This document shows, one piece after another, positions 1-10,362 of a stretch of 64,000 nt of DNA. Origin of the DNA: Liolophura sinensis (taxonomy: Eukaryota > Mollusca > Polyplacophora > Chitonida > Chitonidae); NCBI RefSeq assembly GCF_032854445.1, contig NC_088303.1, positions 28,501,265 to 28,565,264 of the forward strand, written 5' to 3'. Numbering within the stretch: position 1 is the stretch's first letter; each line of letters starts with the position of its first letter. The notes below the pieces were generated by a model. It was not told where the DNA came from. It did not search any database and saw only the letters and a list, made by a program, of their open reading frames with translations. The position numbers and the translations under genes were made by a program.

Positions 1-16
1 GCTGGGAATTTTCCTT

Positions 17-104
17 AGGGTCAGTTGGTTAGAATGTTGGATTTCGGCTGTGGGGATCCGAGTTCAAATTCTTGTGTGACACATAGAGTAAATGTTTCAT
101 CATT
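17..104 (+). repeat. tRNA-like SINE head (fragment)
   Basis: An A-box-like stretch (AGGGTCAGTTGGTTAGAATG) is followed about 30 bases later by a B-box-like GAGTTCAAATTC, the pol III promoter layout of tRNA-derived SINEs. No cloverleaf closes well, so a working tRNA gene is unlikely. The body of the element is not recognisable downstream, where AT-rich sequence follows at once. Confidence 0.45.
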
Positions 105-130
105 ACACATTTGTATACTCTACTGATTCG

Positions 131-195
131 TATTACTTTATTATTATTATTTTTATTATTATTAACTATATTTTTTATTATTTTATTAACTATAC
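131..195. repeat. ATT-rich simple repeat
   Basis: Imperfect TTA/ATT triplet tract, interrupted by short T runs. An open frame across it (92-331) is low-complexity Ile/Tyr/Phe and is not taken as coding. Confidence 0.8.
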
Positions 196-770
196 AGACA
201 TTATCTCCGAGTTTTTACATTTTAACAACATACCTGTTCGTCACATGGTTTTACTGACAAGTCGTGCTGTTGAAATTCTAATTGTCACGTTCAGAAACTG
301 TCATGCTATCACATGGTTGTATAACCTCTGATTTCATGAGGTCTAGGTAAAGATCGTCATAACAAGATGAAGGTCGCCAGAACAACTTGCCTCGTGTACA
401 TGCTAGAGCTGAGGAAGGAGGCAAATTGGTTATATTTTAGAATAGGGCCTCAAATCCTACTATTTATGGCGCTGCATCACTGAAACGCCATGCTGAGTAA
501 CAGTCTCTTGTTGCAGAGTAATAGTCCACTGGGTCTACCCCTATGCTGTTGAACTCCAAGCAAGGAAATACTAAGATAGCCATTTTATGGCAATTAACAT
601 TAGACTTGAGAGATACTTTCTTTGTCTGTTGACTGTCTGCGGAACTTAACGATCTATGTGGATAATTTGAGCGTAGTCCATGTGGTTTACAGAACGAATA
701 TGTTCTCCCACCGTTACAAATGTTACATATTTTTCTTTTAATTTTTTCAACCTAACATTTGAATTGGAAT
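196..770. other. no gene seen
   Basis: Unique-looking sequence with stops in all frames. No repeat, splice-flanked open stretch or RNA gene recognised. Confidence 0.5.
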
Positions 771-973
771 GTGGAATTCGAGCAGAGCTAAAGAGGTAGG
801 TCCCGTAGTTTAATGAAAATGCTACTTACCATGACGCGGTCGACGGAAGCTGTTTAAAGCCGCGTTAACGGGGTGCGATTTGTTGGGTCGACCCGTCGAG
901 TTCGGCCAGCGCAATGAACATGCGCGTCATGTGAAGACGTATTTATATCTCTCTAGCTCTGCTCGAATCCCAC
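771..973. mobile_element. MITE-1, 203 bp, with 20-bp terminal inverted repeats
   Basis: The left end (771-790, GTGGAATTCGAGCAGAGCTA) and the reverse complement of the right end (954-973) match at 19 of 20 bases. The interior is GC-richer than its surroundings (about 830-940, with several CpG and GTCGAC sites) and has no coding frame. Size and structure fit a non-autonomous DNA transposon. No clear target duplication could be fixed, so the superfamily is unknown. Confidence 0.65.
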
Positions 974-1136
974 CTTACGACCGCAGAATGAACCTTTCTT
1001 TCGACTAAGCGCATCGTATGAATGCGGCTTAAGTAGTATTCTCTCTTCCCCAGATGTTAGCTCATGCCTGACCCACAAACACAAAAGCACCCCACCTCCC
1101 CACTTACCAAACAACGAAGACTTTTTACGTTTACGT

Positions 1137-1288
1137 TATTTATTTATTTCATTGGTGTTTTACGTCGTACTCAAGAATATTTCACTTATACAACAGCGAC
1201 CTACATTATGGAGGAAGGAAAGCGGATAGTCGAAAACTCACGACCATCCATAGGTTGCAGGCAGACCTTCCCACGTATGGCTCCGTGT
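1137..1288 (-). mobile_element. SINE-A, 5'-truncated copy
   Basis: On the minus strand this reads the SINE-A body, then the conserved tail GTCGTATAAGTGAAATATTC-type and GAGTACGRCGTAAAACACC, ending in ATAAATAA. It starts just downstream of where the tRNA-like head should be, so the pol III promoter is missing. Diverged relative to the fuller copies at 12308-12556 and 25321-25592. Confidence 0.85.
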
Positions 1289-2281
1289 TCCTTTGTTTGT
1301 GTTTCTTTCATTTTGTTTTACATGTTTTTTCGGCGGGAGTTTGTCTTGATTATAAAGCACAGAGCAACTTCCATTAAATCTGGAGATTTTCTGTCTGCAG
1401 GCAGTTGTTGACATAGCCTGCTGCGATAGTTATTATCTATTACGAGAAACCACCGGCTTTCTACATCTTACATTGTCCTACCAAGCGTACACGTGTGATG
1501 GACTGCTCGTTACAACAACAAAGGAAACACCACAGTTACACCAAGAGAAGTAGAAGGAATTTGCCCTCTTCTGCCATGATTTAACATCCAGTGCTAAACA
1601 AACAAATCTGCAGGCAGCAGATGAAGTGAAACATCACATATACATAAAATGCGAATGAACACGAGACATATTAATGGTACAGTCATCATCACCTTTTAAT
1701 GGGAGTAAGGACGACAAAGCCCAGCTGCACCCGCGTTTAGACCAACTCCATCATCATTAGTCCTCCCTATCACTGACCAGCAAATCAACAGAAAGAGATC
1801 AACAGTCATGTTGACCTTTAGTATTACAAAATTATTCACAGAATTCGAATTGGGAGCGTAGTTGTGAACAGGGCAGTAGAGTGCCGATAAAAAGACTTAG
1901 CCGTTCACAAAACAAAAGAAACAAAAAAATACAAAAAACAGGTTTCAATTTCTTGAGGCAGTACCAGTAAAATTTACTGAACAACCTGGTGCACTCCAAT
2001 AGATTCGTGATAAGGTGAGTACCAATTATATGGACACGCAAATGTGAGTTTAACTGTATCTTAGTTACATAAACTCTGCAACACATACTTAAAATGTAAT
2101 AACTGATCAACGGTTCTTTCTCGCCAAAAGCATTCAGCCAATGCGACAGATGTCTGGCGGGGAAGAGTCCGCCAGTAACTCACCAAGGGTCTTTGGTTTA
2201 GCCCGTCTTCCTATGAAGTGAAAAATTCTCGAGTAACGTGTTAAATAAAAATTTAAAGAAAAGTGAGGATAAATAATAAAA
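1289..2281. other. no gene seen
   Basis: No convincing exon or repeat. The open frame at 1832-2110 on the minus strand is Leu/Phe/Cys-rich with no recognisable motif and is treated as chance. Confidence 0.5.
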
Positions 2282-2488
2282 TGTATTTTAAAAGGTCCTT
2301 AAATGCAGATTTTTTTCTTTTGTTTGGAAAAAATTCCCACGTTATCACAGCAACTAACTTTTTACATTTAAGGATAAATGTCATTTTATCTTTAAATGTA
2401 AAAAGTTACTCGCTGTGAAATCGTGGGAATTGTTTCCACACAAAAGAAAAAAACTGCGTTTAACGACATTTTAAAATCCGCAAGACCG
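2282..2488. mobile_element. near-palindromic fold-back element (MITE-like)
   Basis: The left arm (about 2300-2381) and the right arm (about 2382-2470) are reverse complements over more than 80 bases with few mismatches. The paired landmarks are TTTTTTTCTTTTG with CAAAAGAAAAAAA, AATTCCCACG with CGTGGGAATT, and CTTTTTACATTTAA with TTAAATGTAAAAAG. There is almost no loop. As RNA this would be a long hairpin; as DNA it resembles a fold-back MITE. Pairing weakens outward but can be followed to roughly 2282 and 2488. Confidence 0.75.
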
Positions 2489-3885
2489 TTTTACTCGTGT
2501 AAAATACATGATTCATCAGGTGCAATCATTGATCTTTTCATTGATATGGTTAATTGTGAAAATGAAAGTGATAGGCGCAATGGCTAAATCATTACGTTCC
2601 TACTTGCTGATTGGGGATCTCAAAGACCCGATATATGTGCTGTCGTGCAGTCTTTGAAATACAATATCTTTGAAATACAATATCAACGTTTCCAACGCCT
2701 AAAGCAGTGGCGACAACGTGATAGCTTGCGATTGTTCACACGAGTCTTTCTTGTCAATTTACCTCAGTTTTTACTGAAGGCTGACATTAAGAAAGCAAAA
2801 TGTTATACAGGTAAAAAAAGACAGGAAACTGTTGACAGCTCTTGCAACGATGTTGCTATTAGTAATCCATTATACTGGAGAAAGACTGGCTCATTGCAGT
2901 TCAGCCAAAGACGTGAAAAATAATAGTAATGACTTTTTGTATGACGGTGTTGCACCAGACATCGACTGGACACTACGTGAGTCGTCATATTACATCATTC
3001 AGCAAACCAAATCTCGACTGAAGGGTACAACTTCAAAGCATCTATATGAAATAATTAACATGATTTTAAACCTATCGCCGAAGAACCATAAAAAACCCAC
3101 AGCCATCAACTTAGTTATGAAATATCCACTTGCATTTACTACTTTACATGTTATCGTAGGTAGTAAGTGCTGTGAAGTCTGGCAAAGCCATTCGCCTTCA
3201 CTTCACCAAGAAAGGGTAGTGCTGGTTTTCTGTTCACAAGGACGCATTGCCAATTTTATATCTACACTTTCTGTTCACAGCACACTGAAAGTTTCTATTC
3301 GTCCCAAGTCAGTAAAAGATAAACTACGTGCTGATGGTGTTTAAAAACACTAAAACAAAACCACGAAGTTAATTAAGCTTTTATAGTTGTTGAGCGTTTT
3401 TTATTTTACAGTTGGACATTTATATGAAGTAGGAAAACGGCAAAGTTTTCCCAAGCCTTGAATTAGCATTCCTGTAGGAATACGCGATCCTCTTTCATAC
3501 ACGGATGGTTCATATAAAAATCTTCAATAAAAATATGTTTTCAAACATGTTTACCCGCCGAAATATATTAGGCGCTTTTCTGGCGTTCAATATGTTGGCA
3601 TTGAGCGATATTAGCGGAAAAGTGCACGCAGACCAAGAATTTAACGGTGGCATGTGTCAACGGCCATTGGCGGTAAACAGTGTCAGTTCTTTCACTAGGC
3701 CTGTCACTGACTGAACCTTACACATCCACGGCTGGTGAAGTTGTTATTGGCTGTTAATCTAGATTCAGCTCAACAAAATATGACCGACACTCAAATGAGT
3801 TTTAGGGATTACTCTTTCACACGAAAGCCCAATGATTGCATACACTGCAGAGGAAAAACTGCCAGTGAATGAATTTAAAAAAAAA
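2489..3885. other. no gene confirmed; longest open frames lack recognisable domains
   Basis: Contains open frames at 2645-2923 and 2832-3344 (170 codons, plus strand). The 170-codon frame has no recognisable domain, signal peptide or transmembrane pattern, and I see no clear acceptor/donor pair around it. It could be chance in AT-rich DNA or a decayed transposon frame. Confidence 0.4.
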
Positions 3886-4220
3886 CCCGCCTCGATAGCA
3901 CAGTTGGTAGAGCGTCCGCTTCGGGAGCGGTAGATCCAGGGTCAATCCTGGGTCCAGTCACACCTAAGACCTTAAAAAAAGGAAGTTGTAACTTCCTCAT
4001 TTGACGTTCAGCATGAAGGAGATAGTGCAATCTGTGTCAGTGTCAAGCCTCGGGCGGGGCGACTTACTTGCTTTCGGGGGAAGAAGCACTAATTAAAAAT
4101 TGCGCTGGAAATCCGTCCTGTTACAAGTAGGCACATTACATGTACGCTAAGGATTCCTTCGTCGTCATATGACTGAAAAATTGTTAAGTATAACATTAAA
4201 CGTCAAGCACTCATTCATTA
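3886..4220 (+). mobile_element. SINE-B copy
   Basis: tRNA-like head with A box TAGCACAGTTGGTAGAGCG and a B-box-like GGGTCAATCCTGGG. The SINE-B body follows (AAGTTGTAACTTCCTC, then GGGCGGGGCG), then the tail CGTCATATGACTGAAAAATT and a short CATTCATT end. Older than the 9988 copy: the GTGTCAGTGTCAAGCC segment is diverged and no clean target duplication remains. Confidence 0.9.
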
Positions 4221-5034
4221 AGTTTAATAAATGCTTTAGAAGGTATATGCCAACAAATTCCTGGTAATAGATCATCATCTTTAAAGGATGTGAGCCTTAT
4301 TTAAACTATGTTTTGTGGTAAAGGGACATGCATACATCAAACGCATAGCGGCTGACTTTGGGCCTTTCAATGGCTGTAGTCTACAAGTGTTGATGTTGTT
4401 TATTCCCGTGGAGAAATCCTAAAATATCTTATGTCAAAAGTTGTTATGGTAGATTTTCCAGCATGTACAATTTCACCTTTCCATTTAACTCCCATGTCTT
4501 GAAATGGTTGTTAGTTGGCAACTGATTAAGTCCATTAAGCTCATACTGATGCGTTTCAGTTCAACATTTCATTTTGATAGCTCTTGATAATTCATTTAGT
4601 TGTCCGGCACTCAAGTGGAGTCAGTCAGCTTTCATTTGGATCACATGACGTAAGCGGTCCAACAATATTTTGTATATAAATTTCCCTTTCTCCCATACAT
4701 TTCTACCATTTGATTGGCTCTCAGTTAACTGGGTCACGAAGGTGTTTTCACGAAGAATAGATGTATACTTATCAGTGGGTGATCGAGTAAAGAATGACGA
4801 GACAGGTCAATTATATCATGAGTGTAATGTCAGGTATGACAATGGGCTTTGTTGAATCATGTGAGTGCGTTGCTATGACACTTTTGACTCCAGAAATCCC
4901 GAAACCTTGTTTCTCTGTATATGGAAAAAAAGATGTAAGCCCAAAACACTGCGATCCATGGTTTGGTTGACATCCGACTGTTTAATCGATTGTCACTAAC
5001 TGTGACAAGTCTTTAAAAAAAAACAGTGCCCACC
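4221..5034. other. no gene seen
   Basis: Unique-looking AT-rich sequence. The only open frame over 60 codons (4670-4855) has no recognisable feature. Confidence 0.5.
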
Positions 5035-5059
5035 AAAAAAAAAAAAAAAAAAAAAAAAA
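5035..5059 (+). repeat. A25 homopolymer
   Basis: 25 consecutive A. A shorter A run lies just upstream near 5014. No recognisable retroposed body precedes it, so a poly(A) tail of a processed insert cannot be shown. Confidence 0.9.
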
Positions 5060-5182
5060 TAAGGAACGTCTGGCGGACAAAACCTTTGATATGTTAAGTA
5101 AAGATTGTGCTTAAGCGTTTAACTCCTGGGGTACTACGATAGGTATTGACCCATTAAGGATAACAAATGAGAAACAAAAATT

Positions 5183-5225
5183 ACAGCAGCATAGAGAGTA
5201 AAGCCACAGCAGCGACGGTAGTGAA
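5183..5225 (+). repeat. dispersed repeat E, fragment 1
   Basis: Matches the E motif (CAGCATrRAGARTAAAACC then AGAGCAGCGACRACRGTG) shared with 13221, 45725, 46434 and 50112. Only the 5' half is kept here. Confidence 0.45.
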
Positions 5226-5496
5226 ATATATGAGGAGTAGCCATATCTAACTAGTGAAATATTGTCAATTGTCAGTTTACGTCAGTTATGGTGTTATTCA
5301 TATAGTCATATATGCTTATTATGTAAAGAAATACAGAGATGTCCGTTACAGTGATCAGAATTACTCTAAACGCTGCGTTGTCGTTGACATTTACTTAATT
5401 AACACTCCCATGAAAACAATGCAAAGACTGGCACATTGGTGACATGACCTTCTCTATCACTGTTCTCTACACGTACAATAGAGAAAGACTTCAACA

Positions 5497-5560
5497 GAGA
5501 GAGGAAAACTAGAGCATGTGAAAGTTGGCAAATGGTCACACGTGTCTCGTGAAAACCAGT
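5497..5560 (+). repeat. dispersed repeat E, fragment 2
   Basis: Carries the second half of the E motif, GGCAAATGGTCACACGTG, also present near 45777 and 46479. It lies 300 bases downstream of fragment 1, so the two may be one E copy split by later sequence. Confidence 0.4.
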
Positions 5561-5638
5561 CTCTGGTCAATTTATCTAACATCGGTTTTTACACAAGTTA
5601 CAGCATGTTTTCCTCACCTTTAAACTAATGTATTGTTT

Positions 5639-5952
5639 ATGTCAGCTAAAACTTTCCCAATGGGGAAGGTTATCATTGCAACAGAGTCCAAAAACATTGG
5701 CAAAACACCCAGATTTGTGTATAAGAGGGGATGGGGGGGGGGGGGGGGCGGATGGGAAAGGGGATGGAGCGGATGGGACTGGAGGATTTCTCTATGTCAG
5801 CTATGTCAGCTAAAACTTTCCCAATGGGGAAGGTTATCATTGCAACAGAGTCCAAAAACATTGGCAAAACACCCAGATTTGTGTATAAGAGGGGATGGGA
5901 GGGGGGGGGGGGATGGGAAAGGGGATGGAGCGGATGGGACTGGAGGATTTCA
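5639..5952 (+). repeat. 164-bp direct tandem duplication with poly-G tracts
   Basis: Copy 1 (5639-5802) and copy 2 (5803 to about 5952) both begin ATGTCAGCTAAAACTTTCCC and are nearly identical. They differ mainly in the G run (16 G near 5733 versus 12 G near 5901). Both keep GGGATGG-rich sequence able to form G-quadruplexes. Open frames over it on both strands arise from the duplication, not from a gene. Confidence 0.9.
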
Positions 5953-6217
5953 AGTAAGCCATTACTCATACAGGAATATCAGTTTACTGCAGAAGTTTCC
6001 TCATTTTGACATACTCATTGCAGTAGCTGCGGGAGTGTGAACTTTTACCATTGTGCAAAATGACACAACCAAGAATATTATGCTGTTCAAAACATTATTT
6101 CAAAAATATAAAGCAAAAGCAAAATATTGTTAAAATTGCATGCATTCTTCCAGCATTCATACAAAAATACACACAATTTAAACACTGAACATTGGGAAAC
6201 GATTAAAGCACATTTTC

Positions 6218-6399
6218 CAGCTCATGCTCGCTTCCTCTCCAGCCGTACGTGGGAGGTCTTCCAGCAACCTGCGGACGGTCGTGGGTTTCCCCCGGGCTCT
6301 GTCCGGTTTTCCCCAACCATAATGCTAGCTGCCTTTGTATAAGTGAAATATCCTTTAGTACGGCGTAAGACACAAATCATATAAATAAATAAATAAAGA
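6218..6399 (+). mobile_element. SINE-A, 5'-truncated copy
   Basis: Begins after the tRNA-like head at the AGCTCATGC segment and keeps the body (CCGTACGTGGGAGGTCTTCC, GTCGTGGGTTTCCCCCGGG) and tail. It ends in ATAAATAAATAAATAAA. Confidence 0.9.
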
Positions 6400-6568
6400 A
6401 CATTTTACCACAACTGAAAAAAATACATAACAACAAGCACTGGACACAGGTATTAAACTTATGAACAAGACAATTATTTACATTTATTCAGATTCTTGTA
6501 ATAAAGAAACATAGGTTTAATAGAAACTTTAATAACATGCTATAAGTGACAAAACAGGGGGCACATAA

Positions 6569-7447
6569 TTCGATCCAAGCGCGTGAGACATTTAATCTAT
6601 ATAAAAGTAACATTCAATCTAAGGGCATGTCACATTGGATCTATGTACATGTAACATTCAATCTAAGTGCCTGTGACATTTGATCTTTGTGCATGTGACA
6701 TTCGATCTATGTACATGTAACATTCAATCTAAGTGCCTGTGACATTCGATCTATGTACATGTAACATTCAGTCTAAGTGCATGTGACAATCGGTCTGTGT
6801 ACATGTGACATTTAGTCTAAGTGACATTCGATCTAATGTTTGTGATATTCGATCTAAGTGCATGTGACATTCGGTCTATGTGCATGTGACATTCAGTCTA
6901 AGTCCATGTGACATTCGATTTTGTGCATGTGACATTCGATCTATGTACACGCAACATTCAATCTAAGTTCATCTGACATTCAACCTTTGTGCATGTGACA
7001 TTCGACCTAAGTGTTTGTGACAATTGATCTAAGTGCATGTGATATTCGATGTAAGCGCATGTGACATTTGATGTACATGTACGAGACCATCGGTCTGTGT
7101 ATATGTGACATTTAGTCTAAGTGCATGTGACATTCGATCTATGTACACGCAGCATTCAATCTAAGCGCATCTGACATTCGATCTTTGTGCATGTGACATT
7201 CAACCTAAGTGCATCTGACATTCGATCTTTGTGCAAGTGATATTCGATGTAAACGCATGTGATCTTTGATCTTCATGTACGTGACAATCGGTCTGTGTAC
7301 ATGTGACATTTAATCAAAGTGCATGTGACATTCGATCTAAATGTTTGTGATATTCGATCTACGTGCATGTGATATTCGATTTTGTGCGTGTGATTATTCA
7401 GTGTAAGTCCATGTGACATTCAGTTTAAGTCCATGTGACATCTGACC
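6569..7447 (+). repeat. 22-bp satellite array, about 40 units
   Basis: Tandem units on the theme CATTCGATCTAAGTGCATGTGA with a 22-base period. Units alternate between two variants (GATCTATGTACATGTAA and AATCTAAGTGCCTGTGA forms) in the left part, giving a 44-base higher-order unit. A variant reading GACAATCGGTCTGTGTACAT recurs near 6785, 7084 (diverged) and 7282; the last two lie 198 bases (9 x 22) apart. Some units are shortened or lengthened, as expected for slippage and unequal exchange. No cas-like genes and no invariant repeat/unique spacer pattern, so this is not a CRISPR. Confidence 0.95.
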
Positions 7448-7714
7448 CGTCTGCTAACCTCTAGTTACTTGTACCGTGCCCATTTTCATAAGTGTCTCAA
7501 TATAATGTAAGAATCTTTATTGTACACCGTGTATGTATCTGTAAATATTTTATCAGTAAATTGTAGGAATTATATCTAGAAATCAAATTAAATGGTGTGT
7601 AACAAGAAAGTCGAAATAAACTTGAAATACGCTATGTACATCTACTTTAAAGGCAAAGAATACACTAAAATTAAGTATTTTATCAGCTGAAAGACCATTA
7701 AACACTGTCCAGGA
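7448..7714. other. unique AT-rich sequence, no gene seen
   Basis: Nothing recognisable between the satellite and dispersed repeat H. Confidence 0.45.
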
Positions 7715-7995
7715 AAATAGTTTGATTTATCTTTTTAGAATTCTTCAGTGCGATATTTAATCTATGGTTTTCTGTTAGGACCTAGAGGGTGTCAGTGACG
7801 TCAGAGCAATATTTTTACTTGAAATAGTCCGTTTAAAGATTCATTTCTTGAATGCATTCATAGCTCTAAATTAAGATGCATTTTGAATGATAAAATGTAA
7901 GAATCTATGTGTGTCACGTTGCAAAAAGTTGAAGTGGCCCAATATGGTCAGAATAAACCACAGGTGATTTCAAAGTTGTAAATGTATTTTCCTAT
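7715..7995 (+). repeat. dispersed repeat H, copy 1
   Basis: Shares an ordered series of blocks with 26875-27155: GATAT..TTTAGAATT, AGTCCRTTT, TCATTTC..GAATGCATTC, ATGATRAAATGTA, TCTRTGTRTGT and GGCAAAAAGYTGA..TG. Identity is moderate with several indels. The element type is unknown, and no coding frame or terminal repeats are seen. Confidence 0.5.
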
Positions 7996-9313
7996 TAACC
8001 TTAATCAAAAATACTAATCGAAAACGAACTCCATGTACCATCTTCTAACACAAAATTTTAAATTATGCATGCGCTACTAAGTAAGATCTACCAGTTGTAT
8101 TCAGTTCTAATGACTTGTTACAAAGTTAACTTCGTATAAATTCGACCCAAGGCAAAGTAACACCCAGTTTCAACGTGTTTAGGTATGTTAGAAGCTCTAA
8201 AAGTAAAAAAAAATATACCAGATACGTGAAACACTTTTGACGCATTAGGCAGATGTGTGAAAAATTGTAAAACCCATCGACGACCGAAACATCACTCAGT
8301 TTCTAACCACTTCCTGACTGACTGGGACTCGAAATAAGAAATGACAGTTGTGAATGAAGACTTCTCCCCTAGGGTTATAACCCGCTCTTTTTTAGCAAGA
8401 AAGAGACTAAATTAACGAAAATGTTGTCATGTTAGTAAAAATGATAACGTGAAAGCAGCTACGCTGTGAAATAGCTTAGAGCCATTTGGTGATGGCGCTA
8501 TTTTTTGAGGGATGGTGATATTTGATGAGGGGAAAGTGGACAAATTTACTACATAAATTGTAAGCAAAGTCAACATGCAAATGTGAATACCTATTAACTA
8601 CCTCGACTACTGAATCTCTCTGTCCGAGCGCATGATCTTCGCTATAACCGGTGCTTTGCGTAGTTACCTCCCTTCCACTATCATAATATACCCGGGTATT
8701 TTTATCTTTACTGTCCCGGTTGATTTGTAGGCTGTAAATAATGGGCAATGCTACAGCTTTATTTTATATTATATTAGGTTAGAAAACTCTACCAGTATTA
8801 TTTTTTCTGGTTTCCAAATTTTAAGAACAGAACGCCAACTCATTTTATGGCATTTTCGTGTCTTTTTGTTTTACTTTTTGTTTCACTTTTGTACTCAATA
8901 TTTTGGGAGGTTTTCAGTGCTTCCATGGTCACAGATGGTAGGTTGTCGTGTTCCTAAGGCTGAGGAAACCCGATTCCCCAGAATGCCCAGCAAGAGATAT
9001 CATCTCAGTTTCACAGACTGATTCTTCTGTATCCCCATGTCCATATTGTGGGCTTGGGACTTGTAGTAGCTTGTTGAACACATTAAAATTGAATTCACCT
9101 AAAATTTTAAACGTGACAGTTTCATATCCTGTTTCGCTGTTATGTTAAAATATAAAAAAAAAAAAAATCATGCACAGCGACTTAAGCCAAGGCAGGCACC
9201 ACACGTAACCAGTGTGTCAAATTACCTCAGTTAGTGTTTTATTTTAACTCTTCATGCAAATTCTTAATTAGTATAGCAAATTACAAGCCCTTACATTAAA
9301 AAAAACATTAACT
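7996..9313. other. no gene seen
   Basis: Open frames at 8476-8748 (minus) and 8948-9148 (plus) have no recognisable domain. No repeats identified beyond an A run near 9151. Confidence 0.45.
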
Positions 9314-9527
9314 AATCTGTTAATTTTCAGAGGAAGTCTGTTGTTTAAGTGATGCTAGAATGTATTCTGTTTTTGCAGCAGATGGTTCGGTTAAATGTAA
9401 CACACATACTCTATTAATCCAACATAAAGATCGTATTACACTAACAGGACATTATGTTGAATATGACGTAATATTGTGCTGTAATAACAGAATACATTCC
9501 AATATCACTCAGAGAACAGACTTTAAT
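9314..9527. mobile_element. MITE-2, copy 1
   Basis: The ends (9334-9378 and the reverse complement of about 9479-9523) match over about 40 bases with a few differences, around the core GAATGTATTCTGTT. Two further copies lie at 9776 and 18012. AT-rich interior, no frame. The outer TAATCTGTTAATTTT is shared by copies 1 and 3, and nearly so by copy 2. Confidence 0.75.
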
Positions 9528-9765
9528 TAATTCTTTAGTGTAGCCACAAAAACCAAAGAAGACACGACACGTCACCGTTGATGTCAGAATGTTTGTTGTC
9601 TGATTGATGAAATTAACACCTGTGTTAGATCAACACAAGTACTAACTCTGAGTTGTTTCACTGCATATAATTACTGGTAAATTTGACAGATTTATCCTCT
9701 ATATTTTGAAATTGACAAGCAAAATTCTACAAAAGCTGGATTTATAATTTTGGAGTGGTTAGACA

Positions 9766-9975
9766 ATAATCTGTTAAATACAACAGAAGCTCTGATATTT
9801 AAGTAATTTTAGAATGTATACTATTATTACAGGGGATTATTTTGTTAAATATAGAACATATATTCTATTAACTCAGCTTAAAGATTGTGTGAGACAGTTA
9901 GAATAATAACTCGAATATGACACAGTGTCATAATAACATAATATATTCTAACAACACTCAGATAACAGTCAGATG
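9766..9975. mobile_element. MITE-2, copy 2
   Basis: Same architecture as copy 1: AATCTGTTAAATACAACAGA on the left, TTAGAATGTATACTATTATT in the left arm, ATAATATATTCTAACAACAC in the right arm. It lies about 240 bases after copy 1 in the same orientation. SINE-B inserted immediately to its right. Confidence 0.7.
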
Positions 9976-9987
9976 CCTTTGTTCTAG
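9976..9987 (+). repeat. target-site duplication of SINE-B (left)
   Basis: CCTTTGTTCTAG, identical to 10351-10362, on either side of the SINE-B at 9988-10350. Confidence 0.92.
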
Positions 9988-10350
9988 CGACCGGCCCGGA
10001 TAGCACAGTTGGTAGAGCGTCTGCTTCGGGACCGGTAGATCCAGGATCAATCCTTGATCGAGTCACACCTAAGACTTTAAAAGAGGAAGTTGTAACTTCC
10101 TCGCTTGGCGTTCGGCATGAAGGGGATAGTGCAACGACTTGTTGACCCGTATCAGTATAATGGCTCGGCCGGGGCGGCTTACTTGCCTTCGGTAAGTCGT
10201 CTCAGTGATGCAGCACTAAATAAAAGAGCGGTGGAAATCCGTCCTGCAACAAGGAGGCACATTTCACGTACATGCACCCTAAGGATTCCTTCGTCGTCAT
10301 ATGACTGGAAAATTGTTGAGTACGACGTTAAACCCCAAGCACTCACTCAC
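9988..10350 (+). mobile_element. SINE-B, full-length copy with 12-bp target duplication
   Basis: 363 bp from tRNA-like head to tail. Head: A box TAGCACAGTTGGTAGAGCG and a B-box-like GATCAATCC. Body: AAGAGGAAGTTGTAACTTCC, then GGCGGGGCGG and CGGTAAGTCGTCTCAGTGAT. Tail: CGTCATATGACTGGAAAATT, GAGTACGACGTTAAACC and (ACTC)n. The exact 12-bp flanking repeat fixes both boundaries and shows insertion by target-primed retrotransposition. The open frame 10105-10362 is only the SINE read through; the related copy at 14821 gives the same peptide. Confidence 0.96.
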
Positions 10351-10362
10351 CCTTTGTTCTAG
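10351..10362 (+). repeat. target-site duplication of SINE-B (right)
   Basis: Second copy of CCTTTGTTCTAG, matching 9976-9987 exactly. Confidence 0.92.

Noticed and set aside
2832-3344. 170-codon open frame as a gene
   Set aside because: No recognisable domain, no clear splice signals, and an overlapping open frame in another phase. Could be chance in AT-rich DNA.
3886-3960. tRNA gene
   Set aside because: This is the tRNA-like head of SINE-B; the stems are degenerate and it is followed directly by the SINE body. The same applies to the heads at 9988, 14821, 24958 and 44975.
5633-6040. 135-codon glycine/tryptophan-rich frame
   Set aside because: Created by the 164-bp tandem duplication and its G runs.
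6569-7447. CRISPR array
   Set aside because: Units are contiguous 22-mers without spacers in a eukaryotic context. The 53-, 38-, 30-, 28- and 24-bp arrays are likewise contiguous.
10105-10362. 85-codon frame with a close relative at 14926-15123, suggesting a gene family
   Set aside because: Both are SINE-B copies read through, so similarity is at the repeat level and the frames end in the SINE tails.
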